Counted from the first letter of the stretch, positions 53,901 through 63,094 are shown. The stretch is 64,000 nucleotides of DNA from Caulobacter sp. S45 (GCF_009765965.1 NZ_LMUL01000017.1:24651-88650), one strand, 5' to 3'. The notes: generated by a model not told the origin, from the letters alone. Numbers and translations: made by a program.

Positions 53901-54148
53901 CGTTCGACGATACGGCGGACGCCAAGCTCCCTGTGATGCAGTACATGGACTTGTCGGCGACCTACCGGATCAAGGACGGCCTGACCGCTCGCTTCGGGGT
54001 CAACAACGTGTTCGACAACAACGCGCCGGTCACCGACTCCAGCTACCTTGGCCTCGCGGGTCCTCCGTACGGCAACGGCAATACCTATCCGGGCCTGTAC
54101 GACGCCCTGGGTCGGGAATTCTTCTTCGGCATCACCGCCGACTTCTAA
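50981..54148 (+). CDS. TonB-dependent outer membrane receptor
   Basis: A 1055-residue receptor. Signal peptide (LLASTVIVGAFAAATTGQAFAQ), a linker, then a TonB box-type region and plug (EVVVTGSRIPQPGLTSVSPLTVVNSQEIKLEGTTNVEDLINNLPAAVSG, DLRGLGPTRTLVLVDGRRLMPG, DRVEVTTGGASAIYGSDAVAGVVNFVLK), followed by the beta-barrel with the usual C-terminal TBDT motif and final Phe (REFFFGITADF). Substrate unknown; Caulobacterales have many such receptors for sugars, metals or peptides. It precedes sulfotransferase genes and a PiuC-like hydroxylase, suggesting a shared pathway. ATG 50981 follows GGAGGGG. Confidence 0.93.
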   Translation: MNLKIRSMRERLLASTVIVGAFAAATTGQAFAQAIQSAPVSGAQPVGPTGGNDSVPTPATSADGASTQVKEVVVTGSRIPQPGLTSVSPLTVVNSQEIKLEGTTNVEDLINNLPAAVSGQTSQIANGATGTATADLRGLGPTRTLVLVDGRRLMPGDPTLPAADLNVIPAQLVDRVEVTTGGASAIYGSDAVAGVVNFVLKHDFQGVQLDAQGGFFQTDNSGNDSVRNAINNYNQTAATKIGIPGSTVDGRKIDVTALFGANTPDDKGNVTAYVEYRNLAPVTQNNRLGSACGLGTTPSGKTNASGANIYDTHACIGSSNNPNGRFGVQSITSPTGTVLANSTAGLQALGVNTATLSNGTTPGTFVPYNNALAYNFGPLNYFQRTDDAYRGGFLAHYQVNKMFDLYSDFMFSDDRTVAQIAPSGAFAGTGANGGSTLAINCNNPLLSASQASALCGSLAGTSNLANALVGYRDINAGPRQDDLRHTEYKIDIGSRGDLGQGWNYDAYLQYGTSILSEEYQNDASVSRFQNGLLVNPATGACAGGQAGCVPINIFKANGISPAAIAYTAVPGFEEGNTTEQVASASVNGDLGQYGLKSPFASDGIGVAFGAEYRRENLVLNTDEEFSSGDLAGQGGPHLSNSGSFDVYELYGEVRVPLVQDRPFVKNLSFDGAYRFSDYSTAGITNTYEAQLQYAVNRDIAFRGGYNRAVRAPNVNELFGPKSVGLYTGVDPCAGATPTASLAQCAKTGVSTAQYGNISQCPAGQCSQLTGGNANLQPEKADTFTLGAVWTPTQSFLRGFTLTVDWFDIDVKNIIQAGFGGANSTVTQCIQTGSPTFCGLINRDPTSGIIFGQTGFVNATETNSGFLRTEGVDVEGNYHTRFTDWGLPDYGGLAFNFEGTYTYESLEQPVSGGGVFNTVGYYGPTSAGATAPIPRWRHKARLTWTTPYPLTVSVQWRFVDSLRYEGNSANPFLNAFDDTADAKLPVMQYMDLSATYRIKDGLTARFGVNNVFDNNAPVTDSSYLGLAGPPYGNGNTYPGLYDALGREFFFGITADF

Positions 54149-54172
54149 GACTACGATCTGGCAAAGAACTGG

Positions 54173-54200
54173 GGCGGCGATCTTCGGATCGCCGCCTTTT
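54173..54200 (+). terminator. Rho-independent terminator of receptor gene
   Basis: Ten-base-pair stem GGCGGCGATC (54173-54182) with GATCGCCGCC (54187-54196), loop TTCG, then TTTT. 25 bp after the receptor stop. Confidence 0.85.
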
Positions 54201-54249
54201 ATTTGTTCGGGTCTGGCTGCACCCGCGATGTGGATGGGGCCTGGAAGCT

Positions 54250-55899
54250 TTATTCTTCGGAATAGCCGAACCGCTCCACCCAAGGACGCAGGATCGGAAG
54301 GGCCGCAGCCAACTGATCCTTGTATCGGCGCCAAGTCCCAAACCCACTGCGGTTCAAGCCCTTCGCCACCTGCAGCGCGCTTGGCGTCGCGATCGCATGG
54401 GTCTGCAGGTGCGGCCCCTGTGTGAAGTTTCGCATATCCGCCGACCAATCCAGCCCGATGAAATCGCAGATCTCTCGCGTGCGGCGATCAAAATCGTCGA
54501 CTAGATCTTCGTGGCGGGTGAAGTGTACGTCCAGCGGAAGCTTTTCAAGACACAGCATCGCAGCGCTCATATATGCCGCGTAGAAAGTTGCGCCGCGCTC
54601 CGTGTCCAGTAAATCGATGGTGTACGGAGCGACCCGGAACTGTTGACGAAAGCAGCTCAGCACGACATCCCTTGGGTCCCGCAGTGCGAACAGGATTTTG
54701 GCTTCCGGGAATAAGCGAGTGATGATCGGTAATTTCAGCGCGTTGAATGGAAGTTTGTCGATCAGGGTCTTTTCACTCGGCTCGATCCCGTGGGCGCGGA
54801 CCCTGTTCCAGTAGGCCTGTCGCAGTTCGTCGCGTTGCCCGTGGCCGAGCCGTCGAAGGCGGTCGAGGCCGCTGCTCCCCGTCATGAACAGGAGGGCGGA
54901 GTCCACCAGCGTCTCCTTTTCCTCCAGGCTGACGACGGAGGGATGGGACGCCAGAACCTGTTCCAGCAAGGTCGTGCCAGACCTCGGGAAACCCATCAGG
55001 AAGGCGTGGATCACCGGTTCGTCGGGCGTTCGAATGGGCGGGGTCCCCACCGGTTCCCAGCGCGAAGCTGTGGAGAAGTAGGCCTCGGTCCAACGGGCGG
55101 CGTCCAGCCCCGTCCGGCCTTTCGCGACCTTGCCGCCATCCGCGACTTGCGCGCACCGGTTGCTTTCGGCGTAGGCCGCAAAGGCGTCCGGATATCTGTG
55201 CTGGGCGTGGCGAAGATCGGCGCGCAGGCCATAGGCGAGACGGCGCTCGAACGGACCTAGGCGCGGATCGGCCAGCAGGGCGTCGATCTTGGCCTCGGCG
55301 CCGGGATAGTCCCGCACTTCCATGTCCGCGGCGATCATGGCGCGCTTCGCCAGGGGCTGGTTCGGATCGATCGCCAGGGTACGTAGGGTATAGGCGCGCG
55401 CGCGGGGCCAATCCCCCCGCCGGGATGCGATCATCGCCAGCCGCCCCAGCGGTTCGGCGCTGCGGGGGTCCAGCGCCGCAACCCGTTCGAACGCCGCCTC
55501 CGCCGCGATCAATTCGCCGGCCCCTTCCAGCGCCCGGCCAAGATTGAAGAAGGCCGGCGCGAAACCGGCGTTGAGGTCCGTGGCGGCGCGATAGGCCGCA
55601 AGCGCCTCTTCCAGTCGATCGTGCTTCTCCAAGCACAATCCGTAGGCGTTGCGCACGATCGGATCTTCGGGGGCCAGCGACACGGCGAGCGCGAGGTCGG
55701 CCAGCGCTTCCTCGTCGCGTCCTTCACGCTCCAGCCAGAGCGCGCGCAGGTTGAACAACAGCGGATGGCGCTGGCCGGCTTCGAGGGCCGCGCGCGCCAG
55801 GCGGATCGCGCCGTCCACGTCGCCGCGCTGGATCGTGCTCTTGATCTCGCGCAGGCGATCGGAGTCCGCCACGATCGGGTTGGATGCGTCCTGCATCAT
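54250..55899 (-). CDS. TPR-sulfotransferase fusion protein, copy 1
   Basis: A 549-residue protein. The N-terminal half (about 15-230) is made of tetratricopeptide repeats (AIRLARAALEAGQRHPLLFNLRALWLEREGRDEEALADLALAVSLAPEDP). The C-terminal half is a sulfotransferase: IHAFLMGFPRSGTTLLEQVLASHPSVVSLEEKETL (5'-phosphosulfate loop), KLPFNALKLPIITRLFPEAKILFALRDPRDVVLSCFRQQF (3'-phosphate site), FTRHEDLVDDFDRRT. PAPS is the expected donor; the acceptor is not known. It is divergent from its paralogue at 56076 and convergent with the receptor gene. Confidence 0.9.
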   Translation of the reverse strand: MMQDASNPIVADSDRLREIKSTIQRGDVDGAIRLARAALEAGQRHPLLFNLRALWLEREGRDEEALADLALAVSLAPEDPIVRNAYGLCLEKHDRLEEALAAYRAATDLNAGFAPAFFNLGRALEGAGELIAAEAAFERVAALDPRSAEPLGRLAMIASRRGDWPRARAYTLRTLAIDPNQPLAKRAMIAADMEVRDYPGAEAKIDALLADPRLGPFERRLAYGLRADLRHAQHRYPDAFAAYAESNRCAQVADGGKVAKGRTGLDAARWTEAYFSTASRWEPVGTPPIRTPDEPVIHAFLMGFPRSGTTLLEQVLASHPSVVSLEEKETLVDSALLFMTGSSGLDRLRRLGHGQRDELRQAYWNRVRAHGIEPSEKTLIDKLPFNALKLPIITRLFPEAKILFALRDPRDVVLSCFRQQFRVAPYTIDLLDTERGATFYAAYMSAAMLCLEKLPLDVHFTRHEDLVDDFDRRTREICDFIGLDWSADMRNFTQGPHLQTHAIATPSALQVAKGLNRSGFGTWRRYKDQLAAALPILRPWVERFGYSEE

Positions 55900-56075
55900 C
55901 TTCCTCGTTCCACTCGCCCAGAGTGATGCCCATGACCAAGCCGCCCAGCAAGCAGAAGCCGAGACGACTGTGTGTCAGGGGACGCCTTCTTGTTTGTGGC
56001 GGGCGGCGACCGGCGATACGTTGGGTGCGAAGGCGGCCTGCGAAGCCGTAGGGCGTTGTGTCTAGAGCGGTGGGT

Positions 56076-57728
56076 ATGAGCAAGACTTCCAATAAGCGCA
56101 TGGCGTCGTCCGGCGGCGATGTCATGCCCGCCGTCCACGCGGCGCTTGCGGCGGGAGACACCACCCGTGCGGTCACGCTGGCGCAAGCCGCCCTGGCGCA
56201 GGGTGTGGAGGCGCCGCTGCTGTTGAACCTCTGCGCCTACAGCCTGGAGCTGGAGGGGCGGCTGGTCGAGGCGATGGACCTGCTGGACCGGGCGTTCCGG
56301 CTCGCCCCCGCCGATCCCACCATCCTGAACGCCATCGGGCGCAACTACTCCAAGCAGGGACGGGCCGACGAGGCCCTGCGCGCCTTCGACGTCGCCATCT
56401 CCGTGCTCCCGAGCTACGCGCCGGCCCATAACGGCCGTGGTCTGGCGCTCGAGATGCTGGGCGATCCCGAGGGCGCGTGGGCCAGCCAGGAGACGGCGTC
56501 CCGATTGGAACCCCAGTATCCCGACCCCCTCGGCGCCCTGGCCGCGCTGGCGGTGCAGCGGCAGGACTGGACCGCGGTGCGCGCGCATGCGGAACGCGCC
56601 CTGGCGCTGGATCCCTATCAGTCGGCCGCCACCCTGAGCCTGGCGACCCTGGAGCAGCATGAGGGTGACACCGCCGCCGTCGTCGCCCGCCTCGCGCCCC
56701 TGCTGCAGCAGGGCGGCCTCGCGCCCCTGCACGAAGCCTCCGCCCAGCGCATGCTCGCGGACGCGCTCGATACTCAGGGCCGCGCGGCGGAGGCCTTCCC
56801 CGCCTACGCCGCCGCCAATCGCCTGCTGCGCCACGCCCATCAGTCCACCTTCGGTCGCGATGGGGTCGAGGGCGGGGTCGCGCTGACCGAACGGCTGGGC
56901 GCCTATTTCGAGGCGGCCGATCCCGCAGCGTGGGCGGGCGCGCCGGGCGAGCCCGGCAAGGGGCCGGACGTCCTGGGCCATGTGTTCCTGGTCGGCTTTC
57001 CGCGTTCGGGGACCACCCTGCTGGAGCAGGTGCTGGCGAGCCATCCCAAGATCGTCGCGCTTGAGGAACGCCCCACGCTTGGCGATGTGGGCGCCTTCTT
57101 CTTCACCGCCGAGGACCTCGACCGGCTGGCCGATCTGGATGGACCCGCCGCCGATCGGCTTCGCGCGGACTACTGGAAGCGAGTGGCCGAATGTGGGATC
57201 GATCCCGCAGGCAAGGTGTTCGTCGATAAACTGCCGCTGGCCACGCTCTGGCTACCCTACATCGCCAAGCTGTTCCCCGACGCCAAGGTGTTGTTCGCCC
57301 GTCGCGACCCGCGCGACGTGGTGCTGAGCTGTTTCCGCCGCCGCTTCGTGGTCAACGGCGCCCTGTACGCCTTCACCGAGTTGGAAGACCTGTCGCGGTT
57401 CTACGCCGGGACCATGGGCCTGGCGGAGGTCTACCGCGAGAAGCTGTCCCTCGCCTGGCAGGTGCACCGCCATGAAGACCTGATCGAGGATTTCGACGCC
57501 GAGGCCAAGTCCATCTGCGCCTTCCTCGACGTGAAGTGGGACAAGGCCATGCGCGACTTCGCCGAGACCGCCAAGCGGCGCGACGTGCGCACGCCCAGCG
57601 CCAGCCAGGTCCGGCGCGGCCTGTATCGCGAAGGCATGGCCCAATGGCGCGCCTATGCCGAACCGATGGCCCCAGTGCTGCCGATCCTGCAGCCGTGGGT
57701 CGAGCGTTTCGGTTATCCCGCCGCTTGA
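56076..57728 (+). CDS. TPR-sulfotransferase fusion protein, copy 2
   Basis: A 550-residue paralogue of 54250-55899 with the same order: TPR (ALAAGDTTRAVTLAQAALAQGVEAPLLLNLCAYSLELEGRLVEAMDLLDRAF) and sulfotransferase (HVFLVGFPRSGTTLLEQVLASHPKIVALEERPTL; KLFPDAKVLFARRDPRDVVLSCFRRRF; VHRHEDLIEDFDAEA). Both proteins end LPIL.PWVERFGY, evidence of a recent duplication. Start ATG 56076 (MSKTSNK); GTG 56058 is in frame. Its TGA overlaps the TTG of the next gene (TTGA). Confidence 0.9.
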   Translation: MSKTSNKRMASSGGDVMPAVHAALAAGDTTRAVTLAQAALAQGVEAPLLLNLCAYSLELEGRLVEAMDLLDRAFRLAPADPTILNAIGRNYSKQGRADEALRAFDVAISVLPSYAPAHNGRGLALEMLGDPEGAWASQETASRLEPQYPDPLGALAALAVQRQDWTAVRAHAERALALDPYQSAATLSLATLEQHEGDTAAVVARLAPLLQQGGLAPLHEASAQRMLADALDTQGRAAEAFPAYAAANRLLRHAHQSTFGRDGVEGGVALTERLGAYFEAADPAAWAGAPGEPGKGPDVLGHVFLVGFPRSGTTLLEQVLASHPKIVALEERPTLGDVGAFFFTAEDLDRLADLDGPAADRLRADYWKRVAECGIDPAGKVFVDKLPLATLWLPYIAKLFPDAKVLFARRDPRDVVLSCFRRRFVVNGALYAFTELEDLSRFYAGTMGLAEVYREKLSLAWQVHRHEDLIEDFDAEAKSICAFLDVKWDKAMRDFAETAKRRDVRTPSASQVRRGLYREGMAQWRAYAEPMAPVLPILQPWVERFGYPAA

Positions 57729-58762
57729 GCGCCATCCTCGATATCGCCGCTTCGCCGGCCCTCTATCCGATCCAAGACCACGGCGCGGACGTCCGGTCGA
57801 TCCGGCTGGAGGAGGGGGACTACGTCCGCGCCAGCTTCCTGGATGAGCGGTTGAGCGGGCCGGGGATGGTCGAGGATCAGCGCCCGTGGACCGAGGTGGC
57901 GGAGGCGGTCGCAGGCCTGCCTCGGCGCGCCGACTTCGTCTTCCATATCGGCCATGTGGGTTCGACCTTGATGGCGCGCCTGCTGGGCGAGCATCCCCGG
58001 GTGTTCAGCCTGCGCGAGCCGGCCCTGTTGCGTCCGCTGGCGGCGGTGTGGCCGACGCCCTCGCTCGAAGCGGAGGCGCGGCTCGACACGCTGATGCGCC
58101 TGTTCTCCCGCACCTGGCGCCCGGAGCAGACCGCGCTGATCAAGGCCACCAGCTTCATTTCCGAAATGGCGGAGGACCTGCTCGTGCGCGACCCCGAGGC
58201 GCGGGCGATCGCCATGGGCGTGACGCCGCCGAGCTATCTTCGCGGCATCCTCGGCGGCCCAGGTTCGCGCGAGGAGATCGCCTTCATGGTCCCCCAACGC
58301 CTGGCGCGCCTGGAACGTCGGTTGGCGGCGGCGGTCGTGATCCGCTCCGAGGGCGAACAGATCGCCATGAGTTGGCTATGCGAGACCCTGGCGCTGCACG
58401 CCGCCGCCGAGCGCCATGGCCCGCGCGTGCTCTGGATCGACTTCGACCGCTTCCTGTCCGATTCGGCGACGAGCCTCGGGGCCGCTTTCACCCATCTGGG
58501 CGCGGAGACGCAGGCGGATTTCGTCGACGGCCTGGTTCGCGGTCCCCTGATGCGGCGCTACTCCAAGGGGCCGGAGCACGCCTACGACGCCGATCTCCGC
58601 CGCCAGGTCCAGGCCCAGGCCGAGCAGGAACATGGAGTCGAGGTGCGCGCGGGCATGGACTGGCTGCAGCGCATGGCCCATGCGCATCCCCTGGCGCTGG
58701 CGGCCCTGCGCCGCGCCGCTGCCGCCGCCCGACCGGTTGCGGCGACCGTCCCCGCTCGCTAG
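57725..58762 (+). CDS. Sulfotransferase-like protein without TPR
   Basis: A 345-residue protein. P-loop-type start (FVFHIGHVGSTLMARLLGEHPRVFSLREPALLRPLA) is followed by the 3'-phosphate-type region (IKATSFISEMAEDLL) and a helical end. The 5'-loop has GHVGSTL instead of GxPRSGTT, so the enzyme is diverged. It starts from TTG 57725, coupled to the TPR-sulfotransferase by a TTGA overlap, so it may form a complex with it. Substrate unknown. Confidence 0.75.
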   Translation: MSAILDIAASPALYPIQDHGADVRSIRLEEGDYVRASFLDERLSGPGMVEDQRPWTEVAEAVAGLPRRADFVFHIGHVGSTLMARLLGEHPRVFSLREPALLRPLAAVWPTPSLEAEARLDTLMRLFSRTWRPEQTALIKATSFISEMAEDLLVRDPEARAIAMGVTPPSYLRGILGGPGSREEIAFMVPQRLARLERRLAAAVVIRSEGEQIAMSWLCETLALHAAAERHGPRVLWIDFDRFLSDSATSLGAAFTHLGAETQADFVDGLVRGPLMRRYSKGPEHAYDADLRRQVQAQAEQEHGVEVRAGMDWLQRMAHAHPLALAALRRAAAAARPVAATVPAR

Positions 58763-58856
58763 AGCAGGATAGCCGAAAGTGGACGCCGGTTTCGGCGACT
58801 ATCATGCTCTAACTATTAAAGAATATGAGCATTTTTGTTTCGAATCAAAAATGCTC
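58759..58856. repeat. Interspersed repeat made of two palindromes
   Basis: First palindrome: TAGAGCAGGATAG (58759-58771) with CTATCATGCTCTA (58798-58810), with CCGAAA/TTTCGG inside. Second: GAGCATTTTTG (58826-58836) with CAAAAATGCTC (58845-58855). It resembles the small intergenic repeats common in alphaproteobacteria, and a degraded copy of the first palindrome lies at 22391-22438. Confidence 0.7.
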
Positions 58857-58886
58857 TAGCCTGATCCTGCCGAGGCGGACCCGCTC

Positions 58887-59555
58887 ATGTTCCTGGAAAT
58901 CGCCGATCTCCTCACGCCGCCGGAACTGGCGCACCTGCAGCAGGCGGCGCGCACCGGCAGCTTCATCGACGGGCGCATCACCAACCCGCATTCCAAGGTG
59001 AAGAACAACCTGCAGCTCGGCTATGGCGATCCGCTCTACCGGGAGACTTCGCGGCTGATGGCCGAGGCGTTGCAGCGCCACGAGGACTTCCGCAACTCGG
59101 CCTTCCCCAAGATCATGGCGCCGCCGATGCTGACCCGCTACCCGCCGGGCAACGCCTACGGCGCCCATTCCGATTCGGCGTTCCTGCCCATCGGCGAGCG
59201 GCCCCTGCGCTCGGACCTGTCCTGCACCATCTTCATCTCGCCGCCCGGGGCCTACGAAGGCGGCGAACTGGTGGTGCGGCTTGGAACCCAGCAGGTGCGG
59301 ATCAAGGGCGCGGCGGGTTCGGCGGTGATCTACCCTTCCGACACCCTGCACGAGGTGACGGCCGTCACCGCCGGCGAGCGGGTGGTCGGGCTGACCTTCA
59401 TCGAAAGCCGTATCGCCGACCGGGCGCGGCGTGAACTTCTGTACGATCTCAACGAGGTCGCGGCGCTCGAAGGGCTCGGCATGAGCTGGGAGAACTACAC
59501 CCGGATGCAGCACGTGCAGATGCGCCTGCTGCGCATGTGGGCCGATCCCGGTTGA
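58887..59555 (+). CDS. PKHD-type Fe(II)/2-oxoglutarate hydroxylase (PiuC/YbiX-like)
   Basis: A 222-residue oxygenase: MFLEIADLLTPPELAHLQ, PPMLTRYPPGNAYGAHSDSAFLP (metal ligands in HSD), LSCTIFISPPGAYEGGELVV, IYPSDTLHEVTAVTAGERVVGLTFIESRI (second His, and Arg for 2-oxoglutarate), GMSWENYTRMQHVQMRLLRMW. This is the PiuC group, often beside TonB-dependent receptors. It hydroxylates an unknown substrate. It sits downstream of the sulfotransferase genes, separated by the interspersed repeat. Confidence 0.9.
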   Translation: MFLEIADLLTPPELAHLQQAARTGSFIDGRITNPHSKVKNNLQLGYGDPLYRETSRLMAEALQRHEDFRNSAFPKIMAPPMLTRYPPGNAYGAHSDSAFLPIGERPLRSDLSCTIFISPPGAYEGGELVVRLGTQQVRIKGAAGSAVIYPSDTLHEVTAVTAGERVVGLTFIESRIADRARRELLYDLNEVAALEGLGMSWENYTRMQHVQMRLLRMWADPG

Positions 59556-59632
59556 TGATCTCAGCCACATTGCGGGATGGACGCGGGCGGCTTAGGCTCT
59601 AACTCAGATTCTCTCGAAATCGCGGGTCGCCC

Positions 59633-60214
59633 ATGTCCGACACCAACGCCCAGGAACCGACGATGGAGGAAATTCTCGCCTCCATCCGCCGGATCATCTC
59701 CGAAGACGATGCGCCGGCCGCTGCGGCGCCCTCGGAGAGCCATGTGCCGCCGTTGCAGGCCGAGCCCGCGCCGGCGCCGGTCCATGTGCCGCCGCCGAGC
59801 ATCCTGCACGACGAGGACGACGTGCTGGAGCTGACCGAGCCGCTCGACCCGCCGACGGCCTACGTCGCGCCCGAGCCGATAGCCCAGGCGCCGCACTTCG
59901 AGGAGACGGTTGGCGATCTCGATGTCTTCTCCAGCAAACCCGCCGCGGTCGCGGCGACGCCCGCCTACAGCACATCTTCGCCGGCGCACGAGGAGCCGCT
60001 GGTCGGCGGTTCGGTGGCGGACAGCAGCGCCAGCCATTTCGGCGCGCTCGCCCGCACCGTGACCATGCCCAAGGATGGCCGCAACCTGGAGGACGTGGTG
60101 CGCGAACTGCTGCGGCCGATGCTGAGCGACTGGCTCGACCGACACCTCACCGCCATCGTGGAAGCCCGGGTCCAGGCCGAGGTGGAACGGATCGCCCGCC
60201 GCCACGACTACTGA
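59633..60214 (+). CDS. popZ: Polar organising protein PopZ-like (DUF2497)
   Basis: A 193-residue protein. N-terminus MSDTNAQEPTMEEILASIRRIISEDD, a Pro/Ala/Glu-rich disordered middle, and C-terminal helices with PKDGRNLEDVVRELLRPMLSDWLDRHLTAIVEARVQAEVERIAR. The ends match Caulobacter PopZ (177 residues). PopZ forms the polar condensate that tethers ParB and recruits cell-cycle proteins. The neighbour valS also fits. Start ATG 59633; RBS is weak. Confidence 0.93.
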   Translation: MSDTNAQEPTMEEILASIRRIISEDDAPAAAAPSESHVPPLQAEPAPAPVHVPPPSILHDEDDVLELTEPLDPPTAYVAPEPIAQAPHFEETVGDLDVFSSKPAAVAATPAYSTSSPAHEEPLVGGSVADSSASHFGALARTVTMPKDGRNLEDVVRELLRPMLSDWLDRHLTAIVEARVQAEVERIARRHDY

Positions 60215-60389
60215 GGCCGGGGCGCATCCGCCCGCCTGTCTCGACCCTGCGTCGCCTCATGGGGCGCAGGGCTTTGCGTCCAAAGCGACGGGCCCAGCCC
60301 CGTCTCGACGCTGACCCTCGCGACGTTCGCTCGCCAACGCCGATTTCGCTTGCCAGCCGTACGTGCATCGCGCTTTTCCGACCCCCATC

Positions 60390-63071
60390 ATGCTCGACAA
60401 GACTTTCGACCCGAAATCCGCCGAACCCCGCCTGTATGCGACCTGGGAGGCGTCCGGCACCTTTCGTCCCGAGCACGTCCTGAGCCGCGATTCCCACGCG
60501 ACGCCGTTCTGCATGGTGATCCCGCCGCCCAACGTGACCGGCTCGCTGCACATCGGCCATGCGCTGAACAACACGCTGCAGGACATCCTGGCCCGCTATC
60601 ACCGCATGAGGGGCCACGCGGTGCTCTGGTTGCCGGGCACCGACCACGCCGGCATCGCCACCCAGATGGTGGTGGAGCGGCAGCTCGCCGCCGAGGGCAA
60701 TGTCGGCCGCCGCGAGATGGGCCGCGACGCCTTCGTCGAGCGCATCTGGGCCTGGAAGGCGCAGTCGGGCGGGACCATCACCCAACAGCTCCGGCGGCTG
60801 GGCGCGTCCTGCGATTGGAGCCGCGAGCGCTTCACCCTGGACGAGGGCCTGTCGCGCGCGGTGCGCAAGGTGTTCGTCGAGCTGCACAAGGCCAACCTGA
60901 TCTATCGCGACAAGCGGCTGGTGAACTGGGACCCGCACTTCCAGACCGCCATCTCCGACCTGGAGGTCGAGACCCGCGAGGTGCAGGGCAAGATGTGGCA
61001 CTTCGCCTATCCGCTGGAGGGCGAGCCCATCGACGGGGTCAGCGAGATCGTCATCGCCACCACCCGGCCCGAGACGATGCTGGGCGACGGCGCGGTCGCG
61101 GTGCATCCCGACGATCCGCGCTACACCAGGTTCGTCGGCCGCCAGGTCCGCCTGCCGATCGCCGACCGGCTGATCCCGATCATCGCCGACGAATATCCCG
61201 ATCCCGAGAAGGGCTCGGGCGCGGTGAAGATCACCGGGGCGCACGACTTCAACGACTTCCAGGTGGCGGCCCGCCACGGCCTGTCGATGATCTCGATCAT
61301 GGACGAGCGCGCCCGCATGGCCGGCCCGATCCCCGAGCGCTATCTGGGCGTGGACCGCTACGCGGCGCGCAAGATGGTGGTCGAGGAGATCGAGGCGCTG
61401 GGCCTGCTGCGCCAGATCGAGGAGCGGGTGATCGCCCAGCCCCACGGCGACCGCTCCGGCGCGGTGATCGAGCCCTACCTGACCGACCAGTGGTACGTCG
61501 ACGCCAAGACGCTCGCCGCCCCCGCCATCGCCGCGGTCGAGGACGGGCGTACGGTGTTCGAGCCGAAGAACTGGGAAAAGACCTACTTCGAGTGGATGCG
61601 CAACATCGAGCCCTGGTGCATCTCGCGCCAGCTCTGGTGGGGCCACCGCATCCCGGCCTGGTACGCGCCCGACGGCGAGGTGTTCGTGGCCGAGGACGAG
61701 GCCTCAGCCAAGGCCGCCGCGCGCGCCAAGCTCGGCCGCGATGTCGAGCTGCGCCAGGACGAGGACGTGCTCGACACCTGGTTCTCCTCCGCCCTGTGGC
61801 CGTTCTCCACCCTGGGCTGGCCGAACGAGACCCAGGACCTGAAGCGGTTCTACCCGACCTCGACGCTGGTCACCGGCTTCGACATCATCTTCTTCTGGGT
61901 CGCCCGGATGATGATGATGGGCATCCAATTCATGGACGAGGTCCCGTTCCAGCGCGTGGTCATCAACGGCCTGGTGCGCGACGAGCGCGGGCAGAAGATG
62001 TCCAAGTCCAAGGGCAATGTGATCGACCCGCTGGACGTGATCGACGACCTGGGCGCGGACGCCCTGCGCTTCTCCATGGCCATCCTGTCGGGCGCGCGCG
62101 ACATCAAGCTGTCGAAGAACCGGATCGAGGGTTATCGCAACTTCGGCACCAAGCTGTGGAACGCCGCACGCTTCTGCCAGATGAACGAGTGCACGCCAGA
62201 CGCCGCCTACGACCCGGCCGCGGTCAAGGAAACGCTCAACCGCTGGATTCGCAGCGAGACGGTGAAGACCGCCCAGGCGGTCAGCGCGGCGCTGGACGCG
62301 GCCGACTTCGCCGAGGCGGCCAACGTGCTCTACCGCTTCGTCTGGAACGTGTTCTGCGACTGGTATCTGGAGCTGGCCAAGCCGATCCTGAACGGCGACG
62401 AAGGGAGGGCCAAGGCCGAGACCCGCGCCACCGCCGCCTGGGCGCTCGACCAGATCCTGCGCCTGCTGCACCCCATTTCGCCCTTCATCACCGAGGAGCT
62501 GTGGGACAAGACCGCCGAGTTCGGCCCCCGCCGCGACGGCCTGCTGATCGAGGCCAAGTGGCCGGCGCTGTCCGGCGAATGGATTGACGAGGCGGCCACC
62601 GCCGAGATCGACTGGCTGATCGGGCTGGTCAGCGAGGTGCGTTCGATCCGCTCCGAGATGAACGTGCCGCCCTCCGCCCGGCCGCCGCTGGTCCTGGTGG
62701 GCGCGGGGCCGCTCACGCAAGAGCGGCTGAAGCGCAATCGCGACCGCCTCTGCACCCTGGCCCGGCTGGAGGCCGTGCGCGAGGCGCCCGCGACCCCGCA
62801 TGGCGCGGTGCTGTTCGTGGCCGGCGAGGCGACGGCCGCCCTGTCGGTGGCCGAATACATCGACCTCGCCGCCGAGAAGGCGCGCCTGGCCAAGGCCCTG
62901 GCGGCGGCGGAGCAGGACGTAGCCCGCATCGCCAGGAAGCTCGATAACGCCGACTTCGTCGCCCGTGCGCCGCCGGAGGTGGTGGAGGAGAACCGCGAGA
63001 AGCTCGCCGAGGCCGAGGCCGCGCTGGAGAAGCTGAAGGCGGCGGCGGCGCGTCTGAAGACGGTGAGTTAG
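60390..63071 (+). CDS. valS: Valyl-tRNA synthetase
   Basis: An 893-residue class I synthetase. HIGH motif HIGH at 54-57 ([21 protein letters not shown]), editing domain about 200-340 ([38 protein letters not shown]), KMSKS at 536-540 ([15 protein letters not shown]), anticodon-binding domain about 620-780 and the C-terminal coiled-coil arm (about 820-893: [51 protein letters not shown]). It charges tRNA-Val and edits mis-activated Thr. ATG 60390 gives [16 protein letters not shown] 60363 is in frame upstream. Confidence 0.97.
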   Translation: MLDKTFDPKSAEPRLYATWEASGTFRPEHVLSRDSHATPFCMVIPPPNVTGSLHIGHALNNTLQDILARYHRMRGHAVLWLPGTDHAGIATQMVVERQLAAEGNVGRREMGRDAFVERIWAWKAQSGGTITQQLRRLGASCDWSRERFTLDEGLSRAVRKVFVELHKANLIYRDKRLVNWDPHFQTAISDLEVETREVQGKMWHFAYPLEGEPIDGVSEIVIATTRPETMLGDGAVAVHPDDPRYTRFVGRQVRLPIADRLIPIIADEYPDPEKGSGAVKITGAHDFNDFQVAARHGLSMISIMDERARMAGPIPERYLGVDRYAARKMVVEEIEALGLLRQIEERVIAQPHGDRSGAVIEPYLTDQWYVDAKTLAAPAIAAVEDGRTVFEPKNWEKTYFEWMRNIEPWCISRQLWWGHRIPAWYAPDGEVFVAEDEASAKAAARAKLGRDVELRQDEDVLDTWFSSALWPFSTLGWPNETQDLKRFYPTSTLVTGFDIIFFWVARMMMMGIQFMDEVPFQRVVINGLVRDERGQKMSKSKGNVIDPLDVIDDLGADALRFSMAILSGARDIKLSKNRIEGYRNFGTKLWNAARFCQMNECTPDAAYDPAAVKETLNRWIRSETVKTAQAVSAALDAADFAEAANVLYRFVWNVFCDWYLELAKPILNGDEGRAKAETRATAAWALDQILRLLHPISPFITEELWDKTAEFGPRRDGLLIEAKWPALSGEWIDEAATAEIDWLIGLVSEVRSIRSEMNVPPSARPPLVLVGAGPLTQERLKRNRDRLCTLARLEAVREAPATPHGAVLFVAGEATAALSVAEYIDLAAEKARLAKALAAAEQDVARIARKLDNADFVARAPPEVVEENREKLAEAEAALEKLKAAAARLKTVS

Positions 63072-63094
63072 CCTTCTTCTCACCTGCGCGGCGG

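Noticed and set aside
52556-54448. 630-codon open frame on the minus strand
   Set aside because: Antisense to the TonB-dependent receptor, with Arg/Gly/Val-rich shadow composition and no domain.
60350-62587. 745-codon plus-strand frame overlapping valS
   Set aside because: Out-of-frame shadow of valS, dominated by Arg, Gly and Pro; valS itself is clear.
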